A stretch of DNA of 64,000 nucleotides from Gp6-AA40 sp035649635 (GTDB lineage: Bacteria; Acidobacteriota; Vicinamibacteria; Vicinamibacterales; UBA2999), in the NCBI GenBank assembly GCA_035649635.1, contig DASRJE010000205.1, positions 1 through 64,000 on the forward strand. The letters are read 5' to 3'. Positions within the stretch are counted from its first letter, which is position 1, and each line of letters starts with the position of its first letter. Both the position numbers and the translations under genes were made by a program. Below, in pieces: positions 17,711 to 25,942 of the stretch. The notes under the pieces are model-generated. The model saw nothing but the letters and a program-made list of their open reading frames with translations, ran no database searches and was not told the DNA's origin.

Positions 17711-18556
17711 GTGGCCCTCGAAAAGTATCGCCAGAAGCGTGACTTCACAAAATCGCCGGAGCCCGCCGGCAACGAGTTGCGCAAGTCGCCGAGCGGCCGC
17801 ACGCCGCGCTTCTTCTGCGTGCAGAAACATCTCGCCAGTCATCTTCACTACGACTTCCGTCTTGAACATGACGGCGTGCTGCTGTCGTGGGCCGTTCCGA
17901 AAGGGCCCTCACTCGACCCCGCGACCAAGCGCCTGGCGATGCACGTCGAAGATCATCCCTTCGATTACGGCGAGTTCGAGGGCGTCATCCCATCGGGGTA
18001 TGGCGCGGGCATCGTCATGCTGTGGGACGTGGGGACCTGGACACCCGAGGTCGACGATGTGGATGCGGCGTTGACGAAGGGTGATCTCAAGTTCACGCTG
18101 AACGGTTACAAGCTGAAAGGATCGTGGGTGCTCGTTCGCACGAAGGGTGGCTATGCCGCGGGCCGGGGACAGGAAGGCCGGTCGTGGCTGCTCATCAAGC
18201 ATCGGGACGACTGGTCATCTGGTGAACTCGACATCGCCGAGTTCGCGCCGCTGAGCGTGAAGAGCGAAGGCGACTTTGCCGACATCCTGTCGCAGGACAA
18301 CCCGGACATCTGGCGATCGAATCGTCCCGCGCAGGGCGGCGAGACGGGAGCGATGTTCGACAAGATCATCGCGCAGGCGATGCAGATGCGCGCGTCGGCG
18401 ACTCGGGATCCGGGATCCGGGACTCGGGGCGCGAAGGCGGCGGGATCCGGGACCCGGGATCCAGGATCCGGGACTCCTATGCGATCCGCGAAAACAAAGG
18501 CGGTCAAGACGAAGGCAGCAAAAACGAAGGCCACCAAAACCGCCAAACGGCGATAA
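17711..18556 (+). CDS. Stand-alone LigD-type 3'-phosphoesterase
   Basis: The 281-residue protein begins with GTG 17711. It matches the phosphoesterase domain of DNA ligase D, which trims 3' ends during end joining. Active-site residues are kept: His40, His46, Asp48 (QKHLASHLHYDFRLEHDG) and His82 (HVEDHPFDYGEFEG), each offset by two from P. aeruginosa LigD His42, His48, Asp50 and His84. SWAVPKGPSLDP and GRSWLLIKHRDDW are also typical. No ligase or polymerase domain is fused or adjacent, and no Ku gene is seen here. The basic tail (Lys/Ala-rich, about 235-281) carries an in-frame repeat insertion and could bind DNA. Confidence 0.9.
   Translation: MALEKYRQKRDFTKSPEPAGNELRKSPSGRTPRFFCVQKHLASHLHYDFRLEHDGVLLSWAVPKGPSLDPATKRLAMHVEDHPFDYGEFEGVIPSGYGAGIVMLWDVGTWTPEVDDVDAALTKGDLKFTLNGYKLKGSWVLVRTKGGYAAGRGQEGRSWLLIKHRDDWSSGELDIAEFAPLSVKSEGDFADILSQDNPDIWRSNRPAQGGETGAMFDKIIAQAMQMRASATRDPGSGTRGAKAAGSGTRDPGSGTPMRSAKTKAVKTKAAKTKATKTAKRR
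18406..18480. repeat. In-frame GGGATCCGGGACTC repeat in the LigD-PE gene
   Basis: The region is made of overlapping GGGATCCGGGA and CGGGACTCGGG words and encodes TRDPGSGTRG and GSGTRDPGSGTP. The same words, in reverse complement, form the intergenic repeat at 3098-3130. Confidence 0.75.
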
Positions 18557-18565
18557 TCTCCAACC

Positions 18566-20524
18566 ATGCGAATCGCCTTCGTCCCGCTTGCATTAACGCT
18601 CCTCGTGTCGTTTCCCTCCGCGCAGACGCCCGACTCCGGCCGGACGACGTTCGTCAACCGCTGCGCCGGCTGTCACGGTACGGACGGAAACGGTGGCGAA
18701 CTGGGACCCGCCATCGCGACGAGGGTGCCGACGCTGTCCGATCAGGATCTGGCGACCCTGTTGCGCGAGGGGAAACCCACGCTCGGGATGCCGGCGTTTG
18801 CGGCGCTGACGCCGGCCGAATCGAGCGACCTGATTCGATACCTGCGCACGATCAAGCCTCGCGCCGGCTTCACCCCGACGCGAACCACGCTCAAGGTCGA
18901 TGGTGGCCCAACGATCGAAGGCCTCGTCTTCAACCAAAGCCTGAGCGATCTGCAACTGCTCGGCAACGACGGAAAGCTCCGCCTGTTTCGCAACGGGCCG
19001 TCAGGACATCGGCAGGTCACGTCGCAGACCGATTGGGCAAGTTACAACGGCGGCATGAACGGAAGCCGCTACAGTCAGCTCGCGCAGATCAATCGCAGCA
19101 ACGTGAGCAAGCTCGCTCCCAGGTGGATCTACAGCCTGAACACCGCGCGACTCCAGGTGACGCCCGTCGTCGTCGAGGGCGTGATGTACGTCACGAGCGC
19201 GAACGAGTGTTACGCCCTCGATGCCGGCAGCGGCCGCGAGATCTGGCACTATCAACGTCCGCGAACCAAGGGGCTCATTGGCAATGCCGCGGGAGGCGTC
19301 AATCGCGGCGTCGGCGTTGCCGGCGATCGCGTGTTCATGGTGACCGATCACGCGCACGTCATCGCCCTCAATCGGCATACGGGCTCTCTTCTCTGGGAGA
19401 CCGAGATGGCCGACTGGCGGCAGAATTACAACGCGACTGGCGCTCCGCTCCCGATCGGAAATCTCGTGGTCACTGGAACGTCAGGCGGGGATGAAGGCGT
19501 GCGCGGATTCGTCGCTGCCTTCGATCAGGCAACCGGCAAGGAGGTCTGGCGCTTTTGGACCGTGCCGGCGCGCGGAGAGCCGGGCTCGGAAACCTGGCAG
19601 GGCAAAGGCATCGCGCATCCCGGCGGCACGACGTGGATGACGGGCGCCTACGATCCTCAACTCGACACGCTCTACTGGCCGGTTGGCAATCCAGGTCCCG
19701 ATCTCATTGGCGACGATCGCCTTGGCGACAATCTCTACACCGACTCGGTCGTGGCGCTCGATCCGAAGAGCGGCGCGCTGAAGTGGCACTTCCAGTTCAC
19801 GCCGCATGACGTGTGGGACTACGACGCGCAGGAACCGCTGGCGCTGGTTGATGCCAACTGGCAGGGGCAGCCTCGCCGACTGCTGGTGCAGGCGAACCGG
19901 AACGGATTCTTCTACGTGCTCGATCGCACCAACGGCGCGTTCCTGTTCGGCACGCAGTACGTGAAGAACGTGACGTGGGCAACCGGTCTCGATAATCGCG
20001 GGCGCCCGTTGACAGCGCCCAACATGGAGCCGTCACTGGAAGGGAAGCGCGTCTGTCCCTCGCTCGATGGCGCCTCGAACTGGTATTCCGCTTCGTTCAA
20101 TCCGGCCACCGGTCTCTATTACGTCCAGACCAACGACAAATGCGGTGTCTTCACGCGCACGCCGATGGAGTGGGAGGCGGGCAAGGGGTTCATGGGCGGT
20201 TCGTTTGGACAAGCCCCGAATGAACCGGCGCAGCGAGTGCTTCGAGCAATCGATATCCAGACCGGCAAACCGGTATGGGAGCTTCCGCAGTCGGGCGCGG
20301 TCAACTCCTGGGGCGGCGTCCTCTCGACTGCGGGAGGCACGGTCTTCTTCGGTGAAGACAGTGGAGCGTTGATGGCTGCTGATGCTGCGAACGGGACACC
20401 CTTGTGGAGCTTTCAGACCAGTCAACTCTGGAAGGCATCGCCGATGACGTACATGTTCGACAACAAGCAGTACGTGGCGATCGCTTCGGGTTCGAACATC
20501 ATCGCATTCGCGCTACCGGACTAG
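18566..20524 (+). CDS. Cytochrome c-PQQ-dependent dehydrogenase (quinoprotein), second paralogue
   Basis: The 652-residue protein has a short signal peptide (cleavage near SAQT), a cytochrome c domain with CAGCH at 33-37 and likely axial Met in the TLGMPAF segment, then a quinoprotein propeller from about 140 (WASYNGGMNGSRYSQLAQIN, ALDAGSGREIWHY, FTPHDVWDYDAQEP). The WDYD segment is typical of quinoprotein dehydrogenases. It resembles the protein at 3149-5311 in domain order but has no Ala/Gly linker. It starts ten bases after the LigD-PE gene; its 3' end overlaps the convergent yvcK gene by 26 bases. Substrate unknown. Confidence 0.88.
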   Translation: MRIAFVPLALTLLVSFPSAQTPDSGRTTFVNRCAGCHGTDGNGGELGPAIATRVPTLSDQDLATLLREGKPTLGMPAFAALTPAESSDLIRYLRTIKPRAGFTPTRTTLKVDGGPTIEGLVFNQSLSDLQLLGNDGKLRLFRNGPSGHRQVTSQTDWASYNGGMNGSRYSQLAQINRSNVSKLAPRWIYSLNTARLQVTPVVVEGVMYVTSANECYALDAGSGREIWHYQRPRTKGLIGNAAGGVNRGVGVAGDRVFMVTDHAHVIALNRHTGSLLWETEMADWRQNYNATGAPLPIGNLVVTGTSGGDEGVRGFVAAFDQATGKEVWRFWTVPARGEPGSETWQGKGIAHPGGTTWMTGAYDPQLDTLYWPVGNPGPDLIGDDRLGDNLYTDSVVALDPKSGALKWHFQFTPHDVWDYDAQEPLALVDANWQGQPRRLLVQANRNGFFYVLDRTNGAFLFGTQYVKNVTWATGLDNRGRPLTAPNMEPSLEGKRVCPSLDGASNWYSASFNPATGLYYVQTNDKCGVFTRTPMEWEAGKGFMGGSFGQAPNEPAQRVLRAIDIQTGKPVWELPQSGAVNSWGGVLSTAGGTVFFGEDSGALMAADAANGTPLWSFQTSQLWKASPMTYMFDNKQYVAIASGSNIIAFALPD

Positions 20525-21506
20525 CGGCCTCGGTCTTTTCCTGAAGAAGCCTCGCACTCAACACCGACCAGACCGCAAACGAGAGGCGGCGGCGATCGTG
20601 TCGAGCGATCTCTGTATTCCAGAATGGCCCGAGCACTACCTCGATGGACGGATCCAATTCGCCGAGTTCCAGTGGCAGCTTGCGTTCGGCCGCGTATCGC
20701 GCGAGCGTCTCCGGCGAGGGCTTGCTCGTGTTGGCAATCACCACGTCGACCGGACGGCCGATCGTACGCGACACCCATGACGCGGCATCGGCTGCCGTGA
20801 ATTTTTCCATCCCCCTTCCCTCGGAGAGCAGGTTGGAGATCAGGATGATTGGGCCGCGCATCTCGGCGAGCGCTTCTTTGACGCCTCGTACGAGCAGCGG
20901 AGGCATGAGGCTGGTGAAGAAGCTCCCCGGACCGATGATCACGGCGTCGAACGCGCGAATCGCCTCTGCCACCACTGGATGAATGGACACGTGCGGCTCG
21001 AGCCAGATGCGGCGGACTTCATGGCCCCTCGCCTGCCCGGCATCGACTTCAACTTCACCGCGAGTCATCGTGCCATCTGCATACTCCGCGCAAATGGAAG
21101 CGCGCTCGACGGTCACGGGAAAGACTCTCCCGCGGCACCCGAGCAACCGCCTGAGTCCGTCCACCGCCGCGAGGAAATCGCCGCAATACGTCTCCATCAT
21201 CGAGAGCAGCAGATTGCCACCGGTGTGTCCTGCCAGCCGGTCGTGCTGCTCCAGCATCGGCAGACGTGACAGCAGTACGCTCCGCGCTTCTCGTTCGTTG
21301 CGCGCCAACGCCAGCGCGCACTTGAGCACATCACCAGGAGGTAACACGCCGAGCTCATCGCGCAACTGACCCGAGCTGCCACCGCTGTCGAACATCGTCA
21401 CGACGGCGCTCAGGCTCAGCCAGGGGTTACCTTTGAGTCCGCCAATCAGACTCGGCAGGCCGGTGCCGCCGCCCACACAGCCGATGTTCAGCTCGCGCAG
21501 TCGCAT
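20499..21506 (-). CDS. yvcK: Gluconeogenesis factor YvcK/CofD-like protein
   Basis: The 335-residue protein shows the family pattern: GGGTGLPSLIGGLK near the start, VVTMFDSGGSSGQLRDELG, LPPGDVLKCALALA, HTGGNLLLSMM, and AVIIGPGSFFTSLMPPLLV. YvcK proteins bind UDP-GlcNAc and affect central carbon flux and cell-wall synthesis in Firmicutes; they are related to CofD. No whiA or rapZ neighbour is present here. The gene is convergent with, and overlaps by 26 bases, the PQQ dehydrogenase. Confidence 0.92.
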   Translation of the reverse strand: MRLRELNIGCVGGGTGLPSLIGGLKGNPWLSLSAVVTMFDSGGSSGQLRDELGVLPPGDVLKCALALARNEREARSVLLSRLPMLEQHDRLAGHTGGNLLLSMMETYCGDFLAAVDGLRRLLGCRGRVFPVTVERASICAEYADGTMTRGEVEVDAGQARGHEVRRIWLEPHVSIHPVVAEAIRAFDAVIIGPGSFFTSLMPPLLVRGVKEALAEMRGPIILISNLLSEGRGMEKFTAADAASWVSRTIGRPVDVVIANTSKPSPETLARYAAERKLPLELGELDPSIEVVLGPFWNTEIARHDRRRLSFAVWSVLSARLLQEKTEAASPVARMR

Positions 21507-21517
21507 GAGCTTTATTG

Positions 21518-21639
21518 TACGGTCTCCGGTCCGCGCGGTCCCGCGGCCTTCAGTCTCCCTATTGGCGGCGCCGCAGGCCTTCGGGGAACCTGAGCCGCGA
21601 GTCTGCCGTAGACGGGAGACAGGAGACTGGAGACCGTAG
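21518..21639. repeat. Intergenic quasi-palindrome TACGGTCTCC ... GGAGACCGTA
   Basis: The ends TACGGTCTCC (21518) and GGAGACCGTA (to 21639) pair, and the arms contain CAGTCTCCC and GGGAGACAGGAGACTGG words. It fills the divergent gap between yvcK and the gene at 21649. It is one more locus of the word-repeat hairpin type. Confidence 0.65.
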
Positions 21640-21648
21640 AATTACCTC

Positions 21649-22356
21649 ATGACGCCCACGTGGAAGACCGCGGCTCATTCGCTCGTCGGCGATCTGCGAA
21701 ATGTCTTCGGTGATCGCCTCCTCGCCGTCGTTGCGTACGGGCCACGGATCGAGGGTTCCTCCAACGATCCGCTGACGTGCCTGGCGCTGGTAGCAACGCT
21801 GTCGGCGGAGGACCTGCAGGCGTGCGCGCAATTCGCGCGCCGCTGGAGCCGAGCGCATGTGGCAACGCCACTCATGATGCCCGCGCAGGAGTTTTTGCGG
21901 TCGCTCGACACGTTCCCGCTCGAATACGGCGAAATCATCCGAGCGCACGAACTGGTCTACGGCGACAACCCCTTCAGCTCGGCGGCGATCGCGCCGGACG
22001 ATCTCCGGCGTGCGTGCGAACTGCAGGCGAAGAGCCATCTCGTTCACCTCAGGGAAGCGTTTATTGCATCAGGAGGCCGCCCCAGCGACGTCGCCGACCT
22101 GGTGACCACCTCGGCTCCGGCCTTTACCCTGCTCCTGCGGAACGTTGCACGGCTGAATAGCGTCACAACTACTGACAGGAGCGAAGTGACGCGCGCTGGT
22201 GCGCGCGCAGTGGGCATCCCCGAGGAGCTGGTTGCCGACATGCTGAACCTGGAACGTCAACCGGGCATCGCCGCGACCGATCCATCCCGTCTCTTTCCCG
22301 AATACCTGGCCGCAGTCGAACAGCTCGCGCGAGCTGTCGACACATGGCGCGTATAG
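21649..22356 (+). CDS. Nucleotidyltransferase-like hypothetical protein
   Basis: A 235-residue protein of uncertain function. The first half has the shape of a nucleotidyltransferase fold (LRNVFGDRLLAVVAYGPRIEGSSNDPL), but the usual GSxxx(x)DxD signature is not intact, since the metal-binding Asp pair is missing; it may be an inactive member. The second half is helical (ELQAKSHLVHLREAFIASGG). Its stop overlaps the start of the TPM gene by 13 bases, and LemA and DinB follow, so it is likely part of an envelope-related cluster. No firm role can be given. Confidence 0.6.
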   Translation: MTPTWKTAAHSLVGDLRNVFGDRLLAVVAYGPRIEGSSNDPLTCLALVATLSAEDLQACAQFARRWSRAHVATPLMMPAQEFLRSLDTFPLEYGEIIRAHELVYGDNPFSSAAIAPDDLRRACELQAKSHLVHLREAFIASGGRPSDVADLVTTSAPAFTLLLRNVARLNSVTTTDRSEVTRAGARAVGIPEELVADMLNLERQPGIAATDPSRLFPEYLAAVEQLARAVDTWRV

Positions 22357-23195
22357 ACATGTCAGGCGATCTTCGTCGGCAACTCCCAACGTTGGGGGCT
22401 GCGATGCTCATTGCCGTGGTGGTGGCGTGCGCACCGGCAGTGACAACAGTGCAGGCGCAGACGCTCCCACCCGAGCTGACGCAGCCGGTCAACGACTTCG
22501 CTCGAGTCATCGACGACGCGAGCGCGCGCGAGATCGAGGCGCTGATCAGGTCACTTCAACAGGCGACCGGAGACGTCGTCGTTATCGCAACCATCGACAG
22601 CATCGAGCCGTACGCGGACATCAACGAGTACGCCGTGAAGATGTTCGAGAACCGTGGTCGGGGGATCGGCGAACGCGGTCGAGACAATGGGTTGCTGATT
22701 GTGGCGGCGATCAAGGACCGCATGGTGCGCATCGAAGTCGGCTACGAGCTCGAGGCGTTCATCACCGACGGCTTCGCCGGCGAAACTCGTCGCGACGCCC
22801 TGACGCCGTCATTCAGGCGCGGCGAGTACGGTGAAGGCCTTCTCGCAGCCACGCAGCGCATCGTGGGTCGCATCGCCGAGGGGCGCAATGTCACGCTCCA
22901 GGGGGTACGTCCCGTGCCGCGCCGCGCCGCGCCACAGACGGGTTCGGGTGGCAGCCTCATCGTGGCCTTGTTCGTGCTTTTCGTGATCCTCAACCTCATC
23001 TCGGGGCGGATGCGAAGACGACGGTTCCGCGGGGGATGGGGGGGCGGCGGCGGGTGGTCGAGCGGCGTCGGCCCGTTCGGTGGCGGATTCGGAGGCGGGT
23101 TCGGCCGCGGTGGAGGGTTCGGCGGCGGCTTTGGCGGGTTCGGCGGGTTCGGAGGCGGCCGCAGCGGTGGCGGCGGCAGCGGCGGTTCCTGGTAG
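22344..23195 (+). CDS. TPM-domain membrane protein (YgcG family)
   Basis: The 283-residue protein has a signal sequence or membrane anchor, a TPM domain (PVNDFARVIDDASAREIEAL, then IATIDSIEPYADINEYAVKMF and RGIGERGRDNGLLIVAAI), a transmembrane helix (about 195-212, SLIVALFVLFVILNLIS), a short basic loop, and a Gly-rich tail dominated by GGGFGGG words. YgcG/TPM proteins often sit next to LemA, as here. An in-frame ATG at 22359 is an alternative start; the chosen one overlaps the previous gene. Biochemical role is not established for most of the family. Confidence 0.88.
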   Translation: MARIDMSGDLRRQLPTLGAAMLIAVVVACAPAVTTVQAQTLPPELTQPVNDFARVIDDASAREIEALIRSLQQATGDVVVIATIDSIEPYADINEYAVKMFENRGRGIGERGRDNGLLIVAAIKDRMVRIEVGYELEAFITDGFAGETRRDALTPSFRRGEYGEGLLAATQRIVGRIAEGRNVTLQGVRPVPRRAAPQTGSGGSLIVALFVLFVILNLISGRMRRRRFRGGWGGGGGWSSGVGPFGGGFGGGFGRGGGFGGGFGGFGGFGGGRSGGGGSGGSW

Positions 23196-23207
23196 ATCAT
23201 TAACCCC

Positions 23208-23317
23208 AGAACTCGCTTGTGTCGGTGATCGTGGGAACGTTCGCTCTTCGTGCGACCGGCCATTTTGTCAAAGTGACTTTGGCCGGAACTCCCCAACACA
23301 AGCGAGCAGCAGAGTAG
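23208..23317 (+). repeat. 106-bp structured element upstream of lemA (copy 1)
   Basis: It begins GAACTCGCTTGTGT and ends CCCAACACAAGCGAG followed by CAGCAGAGTAG. The core between the 15-base ends (23212-23306) is 95 bases. Inside, CCGGCCA and TGGCCGG form a nested stem. The second copy at 60761-60870 has the same ends, same core length, a nested GGCCA/TGGCC stem and the same orientation relative to the downstream gene. ATG of lemA is 12 bases after the end of the element, with AGAGGAG between. Confidence 0.8.
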
Positions 23318-23329
23318 AGGAGTTCTGCA

Positions 23330-23905
23330 ATGACGCGGATTCGAAAGACAGGCCTCGCCCTCGGGCTGGCGTTCGTCGTCCTCGGCTCGACCGGGTGTTC
23401 GTACAACACGTTCGTCAGCCAGGAAGAGGCGATCAAGGCGCAGTGGGCCCAGGTTGAAAACCAGTTGCAGCGTCGCAACGACCTGATCCCGAACCTGGTG
23501 GAGACCGTCAAGGGGATCGCGCAGCAGGAGCAGGACGTGTTCGGCCGCATCGCCGATTCGCGCGCGAAGCTCGCCGGCGCGACGACGCCCGAACAGCGCA
23601 TGCAAGCCGCCAACGAGCAAAGCCAGGCCCTGGCTCGATTGCTCGTCGTTGTCGAGAACTATCCGCAACTGCGATCGAACGAGCAGTTCGCTCGCTTGAT
23701 GGACGAGTTGTCGGGCACCGAGAACCGCCTCGCCGTCGAGCGGATGCGGTACAACGAGCGCGTGCAGGCCTACAACACGTCACGCCGGCAGTTCCCGTCG
23801 AACATCACCGCGTCGATCTTCGGCTTCAAGGAGTACACGCTGTTCGATGCGCCGACGGCAGCCGAAGCGGTACCGCGGGTAAACTTTGGGAAACCGGGGG
23901 CTTGA
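23330..23905 (+). CDS. lemA: LemA-family lipoprotein
   Basis: The 191-residue protein has a signal peptide with a lipobox ending at Cys23 (LGSTGCS), then the LemA core: EEAIKAQWAQVENQLQRRND, LIPNLVETVKGIAQQEQDVF, YPQLRSNEQFARLMDELSGT, ENRLAVERMRYNERVQAYN and RRQFPSNITASIFGFKEYT. LemA proteins are membrane-anchored helical-bundle proteins often paired with TPM proteins, as here. The role is unclear; some have been linked to envelope stress. Its 5' side carries the 106-bp structured element, which may affect expression. Confidence 0.93.
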   Translation: MTRIRKTGLALGLAFVVLGSTGCSYNTFVSQEEAIKAQWAQVENQLQRRNDLIPNLVETVKGIAQQEQDVFGRIADSRAKLAGATTPEQRMQAANEQSQALARLLVVVENYPQLRSNEQFARLMDELSGTENRLAVERMRYNERVQAYNTSRRQFPSNITASIFGFKEYTLFDAPTAAEAVPRVNFGKPGA

Positions 23906-23925
23906 TCAAGGTCAAAGGTACGTAG

Positions 23926-23945
23926 TGTCCGGCTTTAGCCGGACA
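23926..23945. repeat. Short palindrome TGTCCGGCTTTAGCCGGACA
   Basis: A 20-base near-perfect palindrome just upstream of the DinB gene. A close relative, GTCCGGCTCAAGCCGGAC, is at 39947-39964. Both are preceded or followed by TAGTG/CACTA, which suggests a small dispersed palindrome family. Confidence 0.7.
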
Positions 23946-23957
23946 GGTGAGGTGCCA

Positions 23958-24458
23958 ATGGCGCTGGTAGACGCGTTATTGCCGGAGTTCGATCACGAGA
24001 TGACGGTGACGCGCAAGCTGCTCGAGCGCGTGCCCGAGGATCGGTTCGACTTCAAGCCGCATGAGAAGTCGTTCTCGCTCGGGCAACTCGCTCAGCACGT
24101 CGCAACGGTGCCGATGTGGGGAGCCGTGACGATGAGTCAGTCGGAGCTCGATCTGGGCGGCGCTCAGCAGCTGGCACCCGTCACAAACCGCGCCGGGTTG
24201 CTCGCGCTGTTTGACGGGCACGTCGCGGGAACGCGCGCCGCGCTCGTCGGCAAGTCCGATGCGGAGCTGATGGCGCCGTGGACGCTCAAGGTCGCCGGCA
24301 AGACGATCTTCTCCATGCCGAAGGCGGCCGTCTGGCGCTCGTTCGTGATGAGTCACCTCATTCATCATCGAGGACAGTTGAGCGTCTACCTGCGAATGCA
24401 GGATGTGAAACTGCCATCGATGTACGGTCCCAGCGCCGACGAGAATCCCTTCGCTTAG
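23958..24458 (+). CDS. DinB-family protein (putative metal-dependent enzyme)
   Basis: Starting at ATG 23958 after AGGTGAGG gives 166 residues (MALVDALLPEFDHEMTVT); an in-frame ATG at 23886 adds residues encoded by the palindrome and is unlikely. The DinB four-helix bundle metal site is visible: HVATVP in the middle and SHLIHHRGQLSVYLRMQ at the end, giving the three-His arrangement. DinB/YfiT proteins include thiol-dependent transferases and hydrolases acting on small molecules. It follows lemA on the same strand with a 52-base gap. Confidence 0.85.
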   Translation: MALVDALLPEFDHEMTVTRKLLERVPEDRFDFKPHEKSFSLGQLAQHVATVPMWGAVTMSQSELDLGGAQQLAPVTNRAGLLALFDGHVAGTRAALVGKSDAELMAPWTLKVAGKTIFSMPKAAVWRSFVMSHLIHHRGQLSVYLRMQDVKLPSMYGPSADENPFA

Positions 24459-24543
24459 TGATCAGTTTCGTATTCGCCGGCTGCCAGCGCAGGGAACATT
24501 TCGGGCGCCACTTCGTCATTGATGCCGGAGCCCACCGGGATCG

Positions 24544-25836
24544 ATGACGATTGCAGCTTTGAGCGGCATCGGCCACACCTCGACCCTTCACGATAGATTG
24601 ACGCCACTGCGCACCGCGTGCCTCGATTCGTGGCAGCGCGCGCAACCTGACTTGCCCCCACTGGGCCCACGCACGACACGATGGCAACGTTGGCGAAACG
24701 CGCGCGCAACAGGTCGCCTCATCGACGAGATCGCAAGTCGTGTGAACGAGCATCCCGAGCACCAGGCTGAACAGCGTACGTGGCGAGACGGACTGCGCAC
24801 AACACTGCAGGACTTCGGTGAGCGCCGATTCGGCTGGCCGGATGGCTATCGTCGTCTGTTGTTCGGCGACGCGTTCTACGACGCGTCGGTCGACTTTGCG
24901 CGCCAGGCCCGCGCGTTCGATCCCTCGTTGCGCCTCGACGATCTCTGGCAGGCCATGCGCAACGTCTGGATAGGCAATAACCTGCAAATGCTCCTCGGCC
25001 GGCCAGTCCGTCTCACACGTGGACTCTTTGCCTACAGCATGTTGTATCCGGTGACCGACAACTTGCTCGATGCACCGGATCGCTCGCCAGACGACAAGCG
25101 GCAGTTCAATGACCGGCTCGGCCGGCGCTTGCGAGGGTACGACGTCGCGGCCAACCATCAGCGAGAGGCCGCCACCTTCGATCTGGTTCGCGAGATCGAG
25201 CTCGAGTTTCATCGCGCGTCGTACGCCGACGTATGGGAGAGCATCCTGGCGATCCATCACGGTCAGATCGACAGCCTGCGGCAGCAGGGTCCACTTCTCT
25301 CGGAGGGCGACCTGCGCGAGATCAGCTTCGCCAAGGGCGGCGCATCGGTGCTGGCCGATTTGTACCTGGTCACGGGCACCGCCACTCCCGACGAGGAACG
25401 ATTTGCCTTCGGCTACGGTGTGTTCCTTCAGTTGCTCGACGACCTGCAGGACGTGACGGTGGACCTCGTTGCAGGGCACCACACCCTGTTCACGCTGGCC
25501 GCACGCCAGGGCACCCTCGACGCGCTGACGGCCCGGCTCGTGAGTTTCATCGACATCATTCTGGACGGGGAACGCGGCGGCGCGAGCGCTGCCACGGCGG
25601 ACTGCCTGGATTTGATTCGCCGGAACTGCCACTCGATGCTGGCGGGCGTGGTGGCACAACAACCAACGATGTTCAGTGCGCGGTTTCGTCGATCGATCGA
25701 ACGTCAGTGGCCGGTCAGTCTACGTGCGATGCGGCGGCTTCGGCGACGCGCGGAGAGACAGTTCCAGACCACCGCGCAGCGGCTGCAGGCGCGGCGCGGA
25801 GTGTCGTCGCCTCTCGAACTTCTGCTCGCGGCGTAG
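24544..25836 (+). CDS. Class I isoprenoid synthase-like protein
   Basis: The 430-residue, largely helical protein has two Asp-rich segments spaced as in class I isoprenoid synthases: TDNLLDAPDRS (Asp172, Asp176) and QLLDDLQD (Asp299, Asp300, Asp303). These would bind Mg and a diphosphate substrate. It lacks strong overall likeness to known polyprenyl synthases, and there is no nearby terpene pathway gene. It could be a true terpene or prenyl enzyme or a divergent homologue. The stop codon TAG lies within a dispersed repeat at 25832. Confidence 0.6.
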   Translation: MTIAALSGIGHTSTLHDRLTPLRTACLDSWQRAQPDLPPLGPRTTRWQRWRNARATGRLIDEIASRVNEHPEHQAEQRTWRDGLRTTLQDFGERRFGWPDGYRRLLFGDAFYDASVDFARQARAFDPSLRLDDLWQAMRNVWIGNNLQMLLGRPVRLTRGLFAYSMLYPVTDNLLDAPDRSPDDKRQFNDRLGRRLRGYDVAANHQREAATFDLVREIELEFHRASYADVWESILAIHHGQIDSLRQQGPLLSEGDLREISFAKGGASVLADLYLVTGTATPDEERFAFGYGVFLQLLDDLQDVTVDLVAGHHTLFTLAARQGTLDALTARLVSFIDIILDGERGGASAATADCLDLIRRNCHSMLAGVVAQQPTMFSARFRRSIERQWPVSLRAMRRLRRRAERQFQTTAQRLQARRGVSSPLELLLAA

Positions 25837-25933
25837 AGCGCAGGCTTCAGCCTGCGCCGCAGGCTCCGCCGCGGGGCTTCCACCTTCGCCGAAGGCTAGA
25901 GTGGACTGGAAAGCCCCCGCTCTCCGTCGTTCT
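25832..25933. repeat. REP-like intergenic element, copy 2
   Basis: It reads CGTAGAGCGCAGGCTTCAGC through AAGCCCCCGCTCTCCGTCGT and is the reverse complement of copy 1 (5320-5420) with few changes. It supplies the stop codon of the isoprenoid-synthase-like gene and lies between two convergent genes. Confidence 0.85.
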
Positions 25934-25942
25934 GTTGCGCCG

